From Betaproteobacteria bacterium (GTDB lineage Bacteria > Pseudomonadota > Gammaproteobacteria > Burkholderiales > Burkholderiaceae_A), in contig JAOINB010000011.1 of assembly GCA_028139135.1 (NCBI GenBank), forward strand, positions 1 through 40,435: 40,435 nt of DNA. The letters are read 5' to 3'. Below, one piece after another: positions 8,391-17,498 of the stretch; the first letter of the stretch is position 1; each line of letters opens with the position of its first letter. The notes beneath the pieces were generated by a model, which did no database searches, had not been told where the DNA came from, and saw only the letters and a list, made by a program, of their open reading frames with translations. A program made the translations under genes and the position numbers.

Positions 8391-9557
8391 TTAAAGGCAA
8401 AATTCTTTTAATTTTTCTTGTTTATCAGTTGATTCCCAATTAAAGCCTTGTTCTTCCCTTCCAAAATGACCGTATGCTGCCGTCTTTCCATAGATAGGTT
8501 TCAATAAATCTAGCATGTTAATAATTCCTCTAGGCCGTAAGTCGAAAATTTTTCTTACCGCACCTTCGATTAATGAATCGGGTACTGCTCCGGTTCCCAT
8601 GGTAGAAACGTGTATGGAAGTGGGATTTGCCACTCCTATTGCATAACTTAGTTGTACTAAACACTTTTCTGACAGCCCGGCTCTCACTATATTTTTCGCA
8701 ACATATCTAGCAGCGTATGCTGCCGACCTATCAACTTTGGAGGGATCCTTTCCTGAAAATGCTCCACCTCCGTGTGGAGCCGCTCCACCGTATGTATCCA
8801 CAATAATTTTGCGGCCAGTAAGGCCACAGTCACCTTGAGGTCCTCCCACAACGAATCGCCCGGTAGGGTTAACGAGATAAGTTATATTTTCTGTTGATAA
8901 GTGCTGCGGCAAGCAAGGTTTTATTACCTCCTCGATTACATACTCCTCTAACATTTTTTGTTCAACTTCCGGTGCATGCTGGGTTGATAACACAACAGTA
9001 TCAATTGCTACAGGAAGGTCATTGTCATATTTAACCGTTACTTGTGATTTCGCATCAGGTCTTAACCAATCCACTTTGTTGTTTTTTCTTAAATAAGCTT
9101 GTCTTAAGACAAGTTGGTGAGCCGTATCTATAGCAATCGGCATTAAATTTTTGGTTTCGCTACAAGCATATCCAAACATTAAACCTTGATCACCGGCACC
9201 TTGATCAGCAGAATCTTCAGTAGGATCTTTGTCTACTCCTTGTGCAATATCAACACTTTGCTTATCGTATGCCACTAAAACAGATGTGCCTTTGTAGTCA
9301 ATTCCAAAATCGGTATTATCATATCCAATTTTTTTAAGTGTATTTCTAGCAATACGAATAAAATCAACATCCGCAGTGGTTGTAATTTCTCCAGCAAGCA
9401 AAACAAGTCCAGTGTTGCATAATGTTTCAGCCGCAACTCTTGCGTTCGGATCTTGTTCAAGTATTGCGTCAAGAATATTATCCGAGATTTGATCAGACAC
9501 CTTGTCTGGATGTCCTTCTGAAACTGATTCAGAAGTAAATAGGTACGAATCTGCCAT
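8391..9557 (-). CDS. metK: S-adenosylmethionine synthetase
   Basis: The enzyme makes SAM from methionine and ATP, releasing phosphate and pyrophosphate. Its 388 residues are the normal bacterial length. Signature segments are [19 protein letters not shown] near the N-terminus, [32 protein letters not shown], and the glycine-rich [19 protein letters not shown]. The ATG at 9557 has AAAGGT about seven bases upstream. It shares strand and pathway with ahcY and metF but is separated from ahcY by 187 bases that include the riboswitch. It is divergent from the acyltransferase gene, and TATAAT at 9609-9604 is a candidate -10 element. Confidence 0.97.
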   Translation of the reverse strand: MADSYLFTSESVSEGHPDKVSDQISDNILDAILEQDPNARVAAETLCNTGLVLLAGEITTTADVDFIRIARNTLKKIGYDNTDFGIDYKGTSVLVAYDKQSVDIAQGVDKDPTEDSADQGAGDQGLMFGYACSETKNLMPIAIDTAHQLVLRQAYLRKNNKVDWLRPDAKSQVTVKYDNDLPVAIDTVVLSTQHAPEVEQKMLEEYVIEEVIKPCLPQHLSTENITYLVNPTGRFVVGGPQGDCGLTGRKIIVDTYGGAAPHGGGAFSGKDPSKVDRSAAYAARYVAKNIVRAGLSEKCLVQLSYAIGVANPTSIHVSTMGTGAVPDSLIEGAVRKIFDLRPRGIINMLDLLKPIYGKTAAYGHFGREEQGFNWESTDKQEKLKEFCL

Positions 9558-9611
9558 TTTTTACCTTTTTTGGTTGTAAGATAATAAGAGAAATTTTCTA
9601 CTTATTATAAT

Positions 9612-10469
9612 TTGAAAAACAACACTATAGCCTTCATTAAAATTAGTTTCAAACTTTTTGGAGTATTACCGTTGCCGTTTATAAGATGGCTTGGTAAATC
9701 TTTTGGCTTGTTGATGTGGGTTTTTTCGAGAAGATATCGTAAGCATTTTGAAGACAATTGGCTTCAGGCGAAAAAAGCTGACGAAAAAGGTAGGATGGAG
9801 AAATGTTCAATTTTAAAAGCTGTTGGAAATTCTGGAGAGGTTTTTTTTGAAACAACAAAGATATGGACACAGCCGGACATAACATCGTTAGTTGAGACAA
9901 AAGGTGTTGATGTAATTCGAGAAACAATTAAACTGGGTAAAGGGCTCATCTGTTTAACGCCGCACTTAGGTTCCTTTGAATTAGCTCCGAGAGTTGTTAG
10001 TCAATTTATGCCCTTGACAGTAATGTATCGACCTCCAAAACGGGAGGACTTAAATGAATTATTAATGTATTTTAGAGATCACCAAAACGTAAATATGGTA
10101 AAGACAAATTATTCAGGAGTGAAATCATTAATAAAATTTTTAAAAAGTGGAAATTGCATAGGTATTTTGCCTGACCAGGTTCCTGATCGTGGAGCAGGGA
10201 AGTGGACTCCTTTTTTTGCAAAGCTGGCATACACTAATACATTAGTAATTCGACTCGCAAAACTTACATCTGCGCCGATAGCATGGGTTAGCTGTGTTAA
10301 AAGTTCAAAAGGATGGAAGTTTTCGGCTGAAATTTGGAATCAGAAATTTGATAAAAGTACAGACGAAGACAAAAGTTTAATAGAATTAAACAGGAAAATA
10401 GAGCAACTTATTTATAAACACCCTGAGGAGTATTTGTGGGGATATGACAGATTTAAAATGCCTAAGTAG
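9612..10469 (+). CDS. Lipid A biosynthesis acyltransferase (LpxL/HtrB family)
   Basis: This 285-residue inner-membrane enzyme belongs to the late lipid A acyltransferases, which add a secondary acyl chain to the lipid A precursor. It has the catalytic H-x4-E motif in TPHLGSFELAPR (His118, Glu123), followed by MYRPPKR and GILPDQVPDRGAGKW, both typical of the family. An N-terminal hydrophobic helix acts as the membrane anchor. The only early start in frame is the TTG at 9612, which lies directly after a TATAAT, so either transcription starts further upstream or the true start is internal. It precedes dapF by 18 bases; lpxL-dapF-DUF484-xerC is a recognisable betaproteobacterial order. Whether it is the LpxL or LpxM equivalent cannot be told. 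Confidence 0.87.
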   Translation: MKNNTIAFIKISFKLFGVLPLPFIRWLGKSFGLLMWVFSRRYRKHFEDNWLQAKKADEKGRMEKCSILKAVGNSGEVFFETTKIWTQPDITSLVETKGVDVIRETIKLGKGLICLTPHLGSFELAPRVVSQFMPLTVMYRPPKREDLNELLMYFRDHQNVNMVKTNYSGVKSLIKFLKSGNCIGILPDQVPDRGAGKWTPFFAKLAYTNTLVIRLAKLTSAPIAWVSCVKSSKGWKFSAEIWNQKFDKSTDEDKSLIELNRKIEQLIYKHPEEYLWGYDRFKMPK

Positions 10470-10487
10470 TGAATTTGTAGATAATTT

Positions 10488-11363
10488 ATGAAGAAAATTA
10501 AGTTTTCTAAAATGCAGAGTTTGGGAAATGATTTCATAGTAATCTATGAGACCGCAGTAATTTCTGAAATATTTAATTTTAAAAAAAGCCAGATTAGGAG
10601 ACTGGCCGATAGGAAAAGGGGGATCGGAGCAGACCAAATTTTACTTGTCAAAAAATTGGATAATTCGGAAGAAAAGTTTCAATATAAAATCTTCAACGCA
10701 GATGGAGGAGAAGTTGAGCAGTGTGGTAACGGAGCGAGATGCGTTAAAAAATTTTTATTTGATAAAGGTTTTTGGACAGATAGCAATTTGATATTGGTAG
10801 CCCAGCAAAATGAGCTTTCTGTCCAATCGAAAAATAACAAGGATTTTACCGTAAGTTTAAAAATCCATGGTACTCAGCCGGCCGATGTGGGACTTGATTC
10901 AACTATCTCTAAAAAGATTGGAAAAGGGAAATATTGTTCTTATGAGATAAAGTTGACTGAAGACTTCTCGACAAATCTTTATTTAGTTTCTATGGGTAAT
11001 CCTCACGGGGTTTGTTGGGAAGCGGTTAATAAAAATCTTAGACTAAAACAAATATTTGAGATGATAAATGCGGCGAAAGCCTTTCACAACGGCGTAAACA
11101 TAGAATTTTGCAAAAAAGAAAGTAGAAGTGTGTTGACATTGCGAGTTTTTGAAAGGGGAGTGGGAGAGACTGATGCATGTGGAAGCGGTGCCTGCGCAGC
11201 AGTTGTGTCTGGGATTTTAAATGAATCTCTACCCGCAAATGAGCTAATAGAGGTCAAAATGCGCCAGGGTTCATTGTTTGTCAAGTGGGATGGTGATTTA
11301 CTGTCTCCTGTTCTATTGTCGGGCCCAGCAACCACAGTTTTTGATGGAGAGTTTTATGTTTAA
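10488..11363 (+). CDS. dapF: Diaminopimelate epimerase
   Basis: The enzyme converts LL- to meso-diaminopimelate for lysine and peptidoglycan synthesis, without a cofactor, using two cysteines as base and acid. Both are present: Cys79 in NADGGEVEQCGNGARC and Cys231 in ETDACGSGACAAV. The N-terminal KMQSLGNDFIVI and central MGNPHGVCW are also typical. At 291 residues it is slightly longer than the usual 270-280. The start is the ATG at 10488. It heads the dapF-DUF484-xerC unit, also known from Escherichia coli (dapF-yigA-xerC). Confidence 0.96.
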   Translation: MKKIKFSKMQSLGNDFIVIYETAVISEIFNFKKSQIRRLADRKRGIGADQILLVKKLDNSEEKFQYKIFNADGGEVEQCGNGARCVKKFLFDKGFWTDSNLILVAQQNELSVQSKNNKDFTVSLKIHGTQPADVGLDSTISKKIGKGKYCSYEIKLTEDFSTNLYLVSMGNPHGVCWEAVNKNLRLKQIFEMINAAKAFHNGVNIEFCKKESRSVLTLRVFERGVGETDACGSGACAAVVSGILNESLPANELIEVKMRQGSLFVKWDGDLLSPVLLSGPATTVFDGEFYV

Positions 11364-11395
11364 CATATCGCAACGTTGCCGAAATAGAGATTAAT

Positions 11396-12100
11396 GTGAA
11401 AAGTTCGATAGAGGAGCAAAAAGTCAGAGAATTTTTGTTAGGTGAAAAAGATTTTTTTCTCAGAAATGAAGACTTATTATGCCTCCTTAAATTATCTCAT
11501 CCAAACACTCGAGGCTCTGTGTCATTACTTGAGAAGCAGAATAAACTACTGCGAAAATTGCTGGAAGAAAACAGAAAAGAGCTTTGCTCACTCAAAGAAA
11601 TTGCTGCAAAAAATCATGAAACACTTAATAAAATTTTTGAGTGGGTTATCAAAGTTGTATCTCATACCTCAAAGAAAAAGGATATTTCAAGTTTTCTTAG
11701 AATAACTCGTGAAAGTTTTAATTTGGATATTGTTTCTATTCTTTTACTCAAAGATTTAAAGGGCTCAGAAGAACTTGCATCGAGGGAAAAATTTCCTGGT
11801 AAATATTCAGAGCTATCTCGCACTATAAGAAAGTTAAAAGCATCTTTGATTACGAGTTCTAACAGCGAGATAGTATATTGGAAAAAGTTTATTAAGAAAG
11901 GAAAATTTAGCCACGCAAGAGGTTCTGGAGCAGAGTACGCTGGCATGGCAGTGTTGCCATTAAGCAGAACTAATGGGAGATATGTTCAGGGCGCATTGGT
12001 TTTGGCGTCGACAGAGGCAAGGAGGTTTGATGAGAACTTAGGGACATATTTTTTGAACTTCATATCTGAATTTTCATCCTCTATTGTTTTAGAAAAATGA
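11396..12100 (+). CDS. DUF484 family protein (YigA-like)
   Basis: A 234-residue protein recognised by its place between dapF and xerC and by family features. The N-terminal helix begins VREFLLGEKDFFLRNEDLL, corresponding to the VxxYLxxHPDFF region of DUF484. A coiled-coil stretch follows (about 45-70), then a GAF-like C-terminal domain. The molecular function of the family is not established. The start is GTG at 11396; the ATG two bases earlier hits a stop at once. The stop overlaps the xerC ATG (ATGA), indicating coupled translation. The family call rests mostly on synteny and architecture. Confidence 0.75.
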   Translation: MKSSIEEQKVREFLLGEKDFFLRNEDLLCLLKLSHPNTRGSVSLLEKQNKLLRKLLEENRKELCSLKEIAAKNHETLNKIFEWVIKVVSHTSKKKDISSFLRITRESFNLDIVSILLLKDLKGSEELASREKFPGKYSELSRTIRKLKASLITSSNSEIVYWKKFIKKGKFSHARGSGAEYAGMAVLPLSRTNGRYVQGALVLASTEARRFDENLGTYFLNFISEFSSSIVLEK

Positions 12101-13083
12101 AGGCTGTGACTCGACTTGATAATCGGTTTGATAAATTACTTGATGAATATCTTAAGAGTTTGATGGGTAATTATCGGGCTGGTTCTGCAAATACTATTAG
12201 ATCAATCAAGAGTGATTTAAGCCGTTTTCTTGCCTATGGGCATAGTAAGGAAAATCTGTCTTACGAGAAAGTTTTTACAGAGAGTTTTGTTCTCGAGTAC
12301 ATAGCGGAGCTCAGAAAAACTGGACTATCCGATAGATCGCTGAGCCGTCATCTGTCGACATTGCGAAAGTGGTTTTCATGGTTGGAAATAGTTTCGAAGG
12401 ACCCTAAACTCAAGATAAGTATAAGTCACATAAAGGGTCCCCGCTTACCTAATTTACTTCCGAAAGCACTCTCTGTGGATGAAATTGATTCGTTTTTTTT
12501 ACAAAGGAAGAAATCAATAAAATCATGGATTGACTACAGAGACGTAGCAATTTTTGAGTTAACGTATTCATCTGGGGTTAGAGTTTCTGAGTTGGTTAGC
12601 ATCGATGAACCTGCCGGGAAAAAAAGTTTGGGTAGTTTAAGCTTTGAGAAAATGGAGGTTGAAGTCCTCGGAAAAGGTGCAAAATGGCGTAGGTTACCAA
12701 TCGGAGAGAAAGCAAAAGATGCAATTGAAGCTTGGTTACAATGCAGAGAGCAAGTTTTAATTGGCGAAGGGAGTTGTACCAAAGAGAGTAAGCCACTTTT
12801 TGTTAACAGGTTTGGAAAAAGATTATCTGTTAGAGGCGTGCAAAGACGGTTTAGTATTCATTCACTTCAGTCAAGATCGAGATTATCTATTACTCCGCAT
12901 ATGTTGAGGCATTCATTCGCCAGTCATATCTTACAGTCAAGCAAAAACTTGCGAGCTGTTCAAGAGCTTCTGGGACATGCCAATGTTACAAGCACTCAAA
13001 TTTATACAAAACTTGATTACCAATTTCTATCAGAAGTTTACGATAGAAGTCATCCTAGAGCGAAGAAAAAAAATAGCTATTGA
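12097..13083 (+). CDS. xerC: Tyrosine recombinase XerC
   Basis: This is the chromosome-dimer-resolution recombinase that acts with XerD at dif. All catalytic residues of the tyrosine recombinase family are visible: Arg162 in SSGVRVSEL, a beta-hairpin Lys in LGKGAKWRRLP, His268 and Arg271 in PHMLRHSFASHIL, His294 in LGHANV, and Tyr303 in STQIYT. The N-terminal SAM-like DNA-binding domain spans about residues 10-100. At 328 residues it is slightly longer than the usual 300. It overlaps the DUF484 gene by four bases. The dapF-DUF484-xerC context identifies it as the housekeeping recombinase, not a phage integrase. Confidence 0.95.
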   Translation: MKAVTRLDNRFDKLLDEYLKSLMGNYRAGSANTIRSIKSDLSRFLAYGHSKENLSYEKVFTESFVLEYIAELRKTGLSDRSLSRHLSTLRKWFSWLEIVSKDPKLKISISHIKGPRLPNLLPKALSVDEIDSFFLQRKKSIKSWIDYRDVAIFELTYSSGVRVSELVSIDEPAGKKSLGSLSFEKMEVEVLGKGAKWRRLPIGEKAKDAIEAWLQCREQVLIGEGSCTKESKPLFVNRFGKRLSVRGVQRRFSIHSLQSRSRLSITPHMLRHSFASHILQSSKNLRAVQELLGHANVTSTQIYTKLDYQFLSEVYDRSHPRAKKKNSY

Positions 13084-13176
13084 GTGTATTGAATTCTCAA
13101 ACAATGCTAGTCTCTATATTTGAATTAGATTATCATTAACAATTAAAAGTTAGGCTGTTTTGCCTGGTAGTAGTAA

Positions 13177-13602
13177 ATGAAAAGAAAAGATAACATTCTT
13201 ACAGAAAACGAGTTACTTCTGGACGCTCCGGATAATTACATGAGCGAGAGTCAGCTCAAGTTTTTTAAAAACAGGTTAGAGTCATTAGCAAATGAGCTCC
13301 TGCAAAATGCTGATGAAACAACAGAGCATTTACGTAAAACATCTCTTGTTCCAGATCCTGCTGATAGAGCAAGCATAGAAGAGGAGCACTCTCTTGAATT
13401 ACGAACGAGAGATAGAGAGCGAAAACTTCTAAAAAAAATAAAAGAAGCAATTATGAGAATAGACAAAAAGGAGTACGGATATTGCCAGGAAACTGGCGAA
13501 GAAATTGGCCTGGAAAGATTATTAGCTAGGCCCACAGCTACACTTTCTTTAGAGGCTCAACAGCGAAGAGAAAAACGTCAAAAACAATTTGGAGATACTT
13601 AG
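13177..13602 (+). CDS. dksA: RNA polymerase-binding transcription factor DksA (single-cysteine type)
   Basis: DksA binds in the secondary channel of RNA polymerase and, with ppGpp, redirects transcription during starvation. The 141-residue protein has the coiled coil with the functional tip VPDPADRA (Asp60, Asp63) and the conserved ELRTRDRERKLLKKI. The zinc-finger region reads YGYCQETGEEIGLERLLARP followed by TATLSLEAQQ: only Cys103 remains of the four cysteines in E. coli DksA, the others being Thr106, Ser124 and Ala127. I recall this replacement as normal in alpha- and betaproteobacterial DksA. The ATG at 13177 has a weak Shine-Dalgarno. It is followed after two bases by the argB start codon. 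Confidence 0.93.
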   Translation: MKRKDNILTENELLLDAPDNYMSESQLKFFKNRLESLANELLQNADETTEHLRKTSLVPDPADRASIEEEHSLELRTRDRERKLLKKIKEAIMRIDKKEYGYCQETGEEIGLERLLARPTATLSLEAQQRREKRQKQFGDT

Positions 13603-13604
13603 AA

Positions 13605-14522
13605 TTGGAACCCGTTAGTGAAAATAATCCTCTATATGATGGTGCCAACTCTAAAATAACTGCAAAAAGAAAAGCCACGATTTTATCTCAGGCTCTCCCA
13701 TACATTAAAAAATTTAACAATAAGGTTGTAGTTGTCAAACTTGGCGGTAGCGCTTTAACGGATAAAAATCTAATTCTGTCATTTGCTCATGATGTGACAT
13801 GGTTAAATTCCGTGGGCATAAAAGTTTTAGTTGTTCATGGGGGAGGTCCCCACATAGAGAAACACTTGAAAAAATTAGGAATACCCGTAAATTTTTTTGA
13901 GGGAACCAGAATTACAGACTCGGAAACATTAGATGTAGTTGAAATGGTTTTGGCGGGTAACGTTAACAAAGAAGTAGTTGAATTAATAAATCAATCGGGA
14001 GGGAATGCTGTCGGTTTAACTTGTCAAGATGGTAATTTAATCAAGGCTAGAAAAAAGAAAGCAAAAAGAACTAACGATAATGTTTCTGTTGATTTTGGAC
14101 TAGTTGGCGATGTTGATAGCGTTAATACAGATTTATTGCTCACACTTATGGGTGATAATTTTGTACCAGTGGTTGCTCCTATTGCATCTGGTAAAAAAGG
14201 TGAAACATATAATATAAATGCTGATATAGTAGCTGGAAAATTAGCAGAATACCTCAAGGCAGAAAAGTTAATTCTTATGACTAATACAGTTGGAGTATTA
14301 GATGGAGAAGGAAATCTGATTCCAGAGATGAATGGGCCAACTATAAGAAATTTGATTGAAAAAAAGGCTATCAGTGAAGGGATGATACCAAAAGTTGAAG
14401 CTGCATTGCGGGCATCGGAGCTCGGTGTGGAAGCGGTTCACATTATCGACGGACGTGTTGAAAATAGTCTTCTTCTCGAGGTTTTAACTGACAGCGGAAT
14501 CGGCACGATGATTCGGGCTTGA
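13605..14522 (+). CDS. argB: Acetylglutamate kinase
   Basis: The enzyme phosphorylates N-acetyl-L-glutamate in arginine biosynthesis. This 305-residue amino-acid-kinase-fold protein has VVKLGGSALTD, the substrate/ATP-loop VVHGGGPHIE, EMVLAGNVNKEVV, and the ATP-site YNINADIVAGKLAE. It ends in VHIIDGRVENSLLLEVLTD and GIGTMI. The start is a TTG at 13605, two bases after the dksA stop, with GGAG ten bases upstream; no in-frame ATG occurs near it. The tight junction suggests co-transcription with dksA. The beta-type N-terminal extension before LSQALPYIKKF is present. Confidence 0.95.
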   Translation: MEPVSENNPLYDGANSKITAKRKATILSQALPYIKKFNNKVVVVKLGGSALTDKNLILSFAHDVTWLNSVGIKVLVVHGGGPHIEKHLKKLGIPVNFFEGTRITDSETLDVVEMVLAGNVNKEVVELINQSGGNAVGLTCQDGNLIKARKKKAKRTNDNVSVDFGLVGDVDSVNTDLLLTLMGDNFVPVVAPIASGKKGETYNINADIVAGKLAEYLKAEKLILMTNTVGVLDGEGNLIPEMNGPTIRNLIEKKAISEGMIPKVEAALRASELGVEAVHIIDGRVENSLLLEVLTDSGIGTMIRA

Positions 14523-14526
14523 TTGC

Positions 14527-15231
14527 GTGTTTTTAAAAAGAGCTAACAGTAAAATTGTATGGTTGATTGATTTAGATGACACACTTTTCTTCTCAGGAGG
14601 AAAGGTTATGTCAACTATTAATTCTCGTATGACATCATTCATACAAAATGAATTATCAATCGGTTTTGAAGAAGCAAACAGATTGCGAGTGGAATATTGG
14701 CAAAGGTACGGTACTACAGCAAAAGGTATGCAAGAACGGCACGGTGTTTCATTTCAACCATTTCTTAGTTTTTCACATCACTTACCATGTTTTGAACTGT
14801 ATATTAAGTTTAACCCCTACGTAGGGAAAGTCTTGGGCAGTTTGATCGGTAGAAAATATATTGTAACTAATTCCCCAAAAAATTATGCTGTTGGAGTTTT
14901 GAAGAAAAACGGATTACTAAGATATTTTGATGAAGTCTTTGCTTTAGAAGGTATGTGGATAAATAGTCAATTGCGGTGCAAACCCGCCAGATTATTATGG
15001 CAACGTATCTTGGATAAGACTGGAGCAAAAAAACCCCATCATATTCTGGTTGACGACACCTTGGCGAATTTAAGGACAGCAAAATATATGGGATTTAAAA
15101 CAGTTTGGATGCGCGAACATTTTAACAAAGGGCAAGTTCATGCTAAACAAATTTTTATTCGTCCGAGGTACGTTGATTTTTCGGTATTAACGATAAAAGA
15201 GCTTATAAAAATATCACGAAGACTTTGTTGA
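14527..15231 (+). CDS. HAD-superfamily pyrimidine 5'-nucleotidase
   Basis: A 234-residue haloacid-dehalogenase-type phosphatase. Motif I is IDLDDTLF (nucleophile Asp and second Asp), motif II is YIVTNSP, and the C-terminal acidic motif is ILVDDTLANLRTAK. A cap region lies between motifs I and II. Betaproteobacterial and yeast relatives (SDT1/PHM8 type) dephosphorylate pyrimidine nucleotides, and in betaproteobacteria the gene commonly follows argB, as here (four bases apart). The start is GTG at 14527. The HAD fold is certain; the substrate is inferred from family and context. Confidence 0.85.
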   Translation: MFLKRANSKIVWLIDLDDTLFFSGGKVMSTINSRMTSFIQNELSIGFEEANRLRVEYWQRYGTTAKGMQERHGVSFQPFLSFSHHLPCFELYIKFNPYVGKVLGSLIGRKYIVTNSPKNYAVGVLKKNGLLRYFDEVFALEGMWINSQLRCKPARLLWQRILDKTGAKKPHHILVDDTLANLRTAKYMGFKTVWMREHFNKGQVHAKQIFIRPRYVDFSVLTIKELIKISRRLC

Positions 15232-15261
15232 ATTATTTGCATCCTTCTCTGAATTATTGAG

Positions 15262-16005
15262 TTATGAACACACATTACAATTCATATTTTTAGTCAAATT
15301 TATTCGATCAAAGTTTAATGAAAGTGCGTTAAGCAGAAGTAGCTTTCCAGTTGTTTGATTGATTTTTAATAATGTTTTGATCGCTTCTCCTGCTTGCAGC
15401 AGACCAACAGTACCTACTAGCGGACTAAAAATACCAAATGCACCGCATGGATCGTCTGTGAATTCTGGGTTCTCCTCGAATACACAGGCGTAACAAGCTG
15501 TGTTTTGTTCTGAGGAATTCACCACCATAAGTTGACCAGACCAGCCGACAGCTGACCCAATAACGAGCGGTACTTTATTTTCTACGCAATACTTATTGAT
15601 AATGTGGCGAGTTTTAAACCGGTCTGTACAATCCAAAACAATGTTACAGCCTGAAATTAGTTTGCCTAAGTTAGTTTCGTCGGCTTTTTCCTCGATAGCA
15701 TCTACATTTACTGCTGGAACAATGTTATTTAGCATCTTTTTTCCGACAATTACTTTCGGAACATTTACGTCTTTTTCACTGAACAATATCTGACGAGGAA
15801 GATTACTGATTTCGACCTTATCAGGGTCAACCCATCTTATGTTTTTTACCCCAGCGGTGGCTAAATACAATGCTGCCGGACACCCCAGTCCCCCTGCCCC
15901 TACAATGAGGATACGGGATTTCAATAGGACTTCAATTGAGCTTTCGCTGAACTCCTTGAGTAGTAGGTGTCTACTGTTTCGTAAAAGAAAATTCTCATCA
16001 CCCAT
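15262..16005 (-). CDS. HesA/MoeB/ThiF-family ubiquitin-like-protein-activating adenylyltransferase
   Basis: A 247-residue E1-like enzyme that would adenylate the C-terminal glycine of a sulfur-carrier protein such as MoaD or ThiS. The ATP-binding Rossmann motif LIVGAGGLGCPAALYL is followed by VDPDKVEISNLPRQILF, and LDCTDRFKTRHIIN carries the catalytic Asp region. Two CxxC pairs, CYAC and CNVC, form the structural zinc site typical of MoeB/ThiF. There is no C-terminal rhodanese domain. It follows ctpA on the same strand, 28 bases away, and is convergent with the HAD gene. MoeB and ThiF cannot be separated from sequence alone. Confidence 0.85.
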   Translation of the reverse strand: MGDENFLLRNSRHLLLKEFSESSIEVLLKSRILIVGAGGLGCPAALYLATAGVKNIRWVDPDKVEISNLPRQILFSEKDVNVPKVIVGKKMLNNIVPAVNVDAIEEKADETNLGKLISGCNIVLDCTDRFKTRHIINKYCVENKVPLVIGSAVGWSGQLMVVNSSEQNTACYACVFEENPEFTDDPCGAFGIFSPLVGTVGLLQAGEAIKTLLKINQTTGKLLLLNALSLNFDRINLTKNMNCNVCS

Positions 16006-16033
16006 TCACTTTTTTAAACGCGAAAGCCGGTTG

Positions 16034-17437
16034 CTAAGAGAATTTTTCTGGTACGTCGTCTGTTTTTACTGGAAGCCCCCTTAACAAATTTATAGCCTGT
16101 TTTAGTTGAAAGTCTCTCTCAGAGCCAAATTCAATTGGGTTTTCCAGGGTTTTTGGTGAGTCGCTGGACTTGTCTTCATCTTCCTTAACTTTCCTGGATT
16201 TTTTGCTAGAATCTAGGTGCCTAGAAAGATCTGCCTCACGTACCCTATCCCGGTCAAAAATATCTCCTGACTCCGTTTCCTCGACCCAGAAATCGGGCTT
16301 TATACCTTTAGCCTGAATTTTTTGTCCCAATGGAGTGAAGTATCTGGCAGTAGTTAACTTTATTGCGGTGTTATTAGATAAAGGAAGTATGGTCTGAACC
16401 GAACCTTTACCAAAAGACTGAGTGCCGAGTACTTTTGCTCGCTTGTAATCTTGCAAAGCTCCAGCAACTATTTCGGATGCTGATGCAGATCCGCCGTTGA
16501 TCAAAACTACCATGGGTAAATCTTTGGCTAATGGATTCAAGGATGTTAAAGGATCATTAGATGATCGAGCGTAATCCTCAGGGCGGGCAAAAAATTCTTT
16601 AACTGAATCAGGCTGCCGGCCGTTGGTGTATACAACTTTAACTCCTGATTGAAGAAACGCAGCCGATACTCCCACGGCAGCATTCAACAACCCTCCGGGG
16701 TCGTTTCGTAAATCTAAAACTAGCCCTTTTAGTTGAGTATTGTTTGTTTTTGCAGTTTCAACCAATTTGTTGAAGTTCTTAACTACGCCGCCAATTGTTT
16801 TTTCCTGAAACTGGGATATTCTCAAAAATCCTATATCTTGCTCAATCAGTTTGGACCTAACGCTTGTGACCTGAATGATATCTCTAATTATTTCGATCGA
16901 AATGGGGCTAGTTTCTCCTTCTCTCAAAACTGTAAGTTTAATTTTAGTTTTAGGCTTTCCTCTCATCAGCTTTACGGCATCCCCTAAACTCATGCCTTTG
17001 GTTGCTTTGTCATCAATTTTGGTGATGAGGTCGCCAGCTTTTATACCCGCTCTAGCTGCAGGCGTGTCTTCAATTGGTGCCACAACTTTGATCAGACCGT
17101 CTTGAGTTCCGACTTCTATCCCCAGCCCCCCAAACTCTCCCTGAGTTCCGACCTGTAAATCGCGAAACGCCTCTGGATCAAGATAACTTGAATGGGGATC
17201 TAAGCCAGATAGCATCCCACTAACCGCCCCTTTTATGAGGTCACTATCTTCCACCCGATCAACGTAATTCGCTTTGATAGTGCCAAAAACACTAGCAAAA
17301 TTCCGCAAGTCATCGATGGGCAAACCGTTCGAGGGCTTGTCGGCGGATACATCCAAACCGATACTCAAAATCAGCCCTGCGATGAGACCCATCAATATTA
17401 ATACAGCAGATCTAAAATTTACTCTGGATGCAATCAT
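16034..17437 (-). CDS. ctpA: Carboxyl-terminal processing protease (S41 family, CtpA)
   Basis: A 467-residue periplasmic serine protease. An N-terminal signal/anchor helix (about 10-28) is followed by the S41 N-terminal region (GLDPHSSYL), a PDZ domain (about 100-175, GGLGIEVG to LREGE) and the catalytic core. The catalytic dyad is Ser319 in NGGSASASEI and Lys344 in SFGKGSV, 25 residues apart as in the family. The C-terminal part (about 400-440) is Ser/Lys/Glu-rich and probably disordered. The ATG at 17437 has AGGGAC close upstream. It lies between gpmA and the MoeB-like gene, all leftward, an order I recall from Burkholderiales. Confidence 0.94.
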   Translation of the reverse strand: MIASRVNFRSAVLILMGLIAGLILSIGLDVSADKPSNGLPIDDLRNFASVFGTIKANYVDRVEDSDLIKGAVSGMLSGLDPHSSYLDPEAFRDLQVGTQGEFGGLGIEVGTQDGLIKVVAPIEDTPAARAGIKAGDLITKIDDKATKGMSLGDAVKLMRGKPKTKIKLTVLREGETSPISIEIIRDIIQVTSVRSKLIEQDIGFLRISQFQEKTIGGVVKNFNKLVETAKTNNTQLKGLVLDLRNDPGGLLNAAVGVSAAFLQSGVKVVYTNGRQPDSVKEFFARPEDYARSSNDPLTSLNPLAKDLPMVVLINGGSASASEIVAGALQDYKRAKVLGTQSFGKGSVQTILPLSNNTAIKLTTARYFTPLGQKIQAKGIKPDFWVEETESGDIFDRDRVREADLSRHLDSSKKSRKVKEDEDKSSDSPKTLENPIEFGSERDFQLKQAINLLRGLPVKTDDVPEKFS

Positions 17438-17498
17438 AGGTCCCTAATTATATAGGTTTTACAAATTAGAGACAGCATTTTTTTTCGTTTGTTTCTTT

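Noticed and set aside
12097-13083. XerC as an integrase of a mobile element
   Set aside because: It lies in the conserved dapF-DUF484-xerC unit, with no attachment repeats, phage genes or composition change around it.
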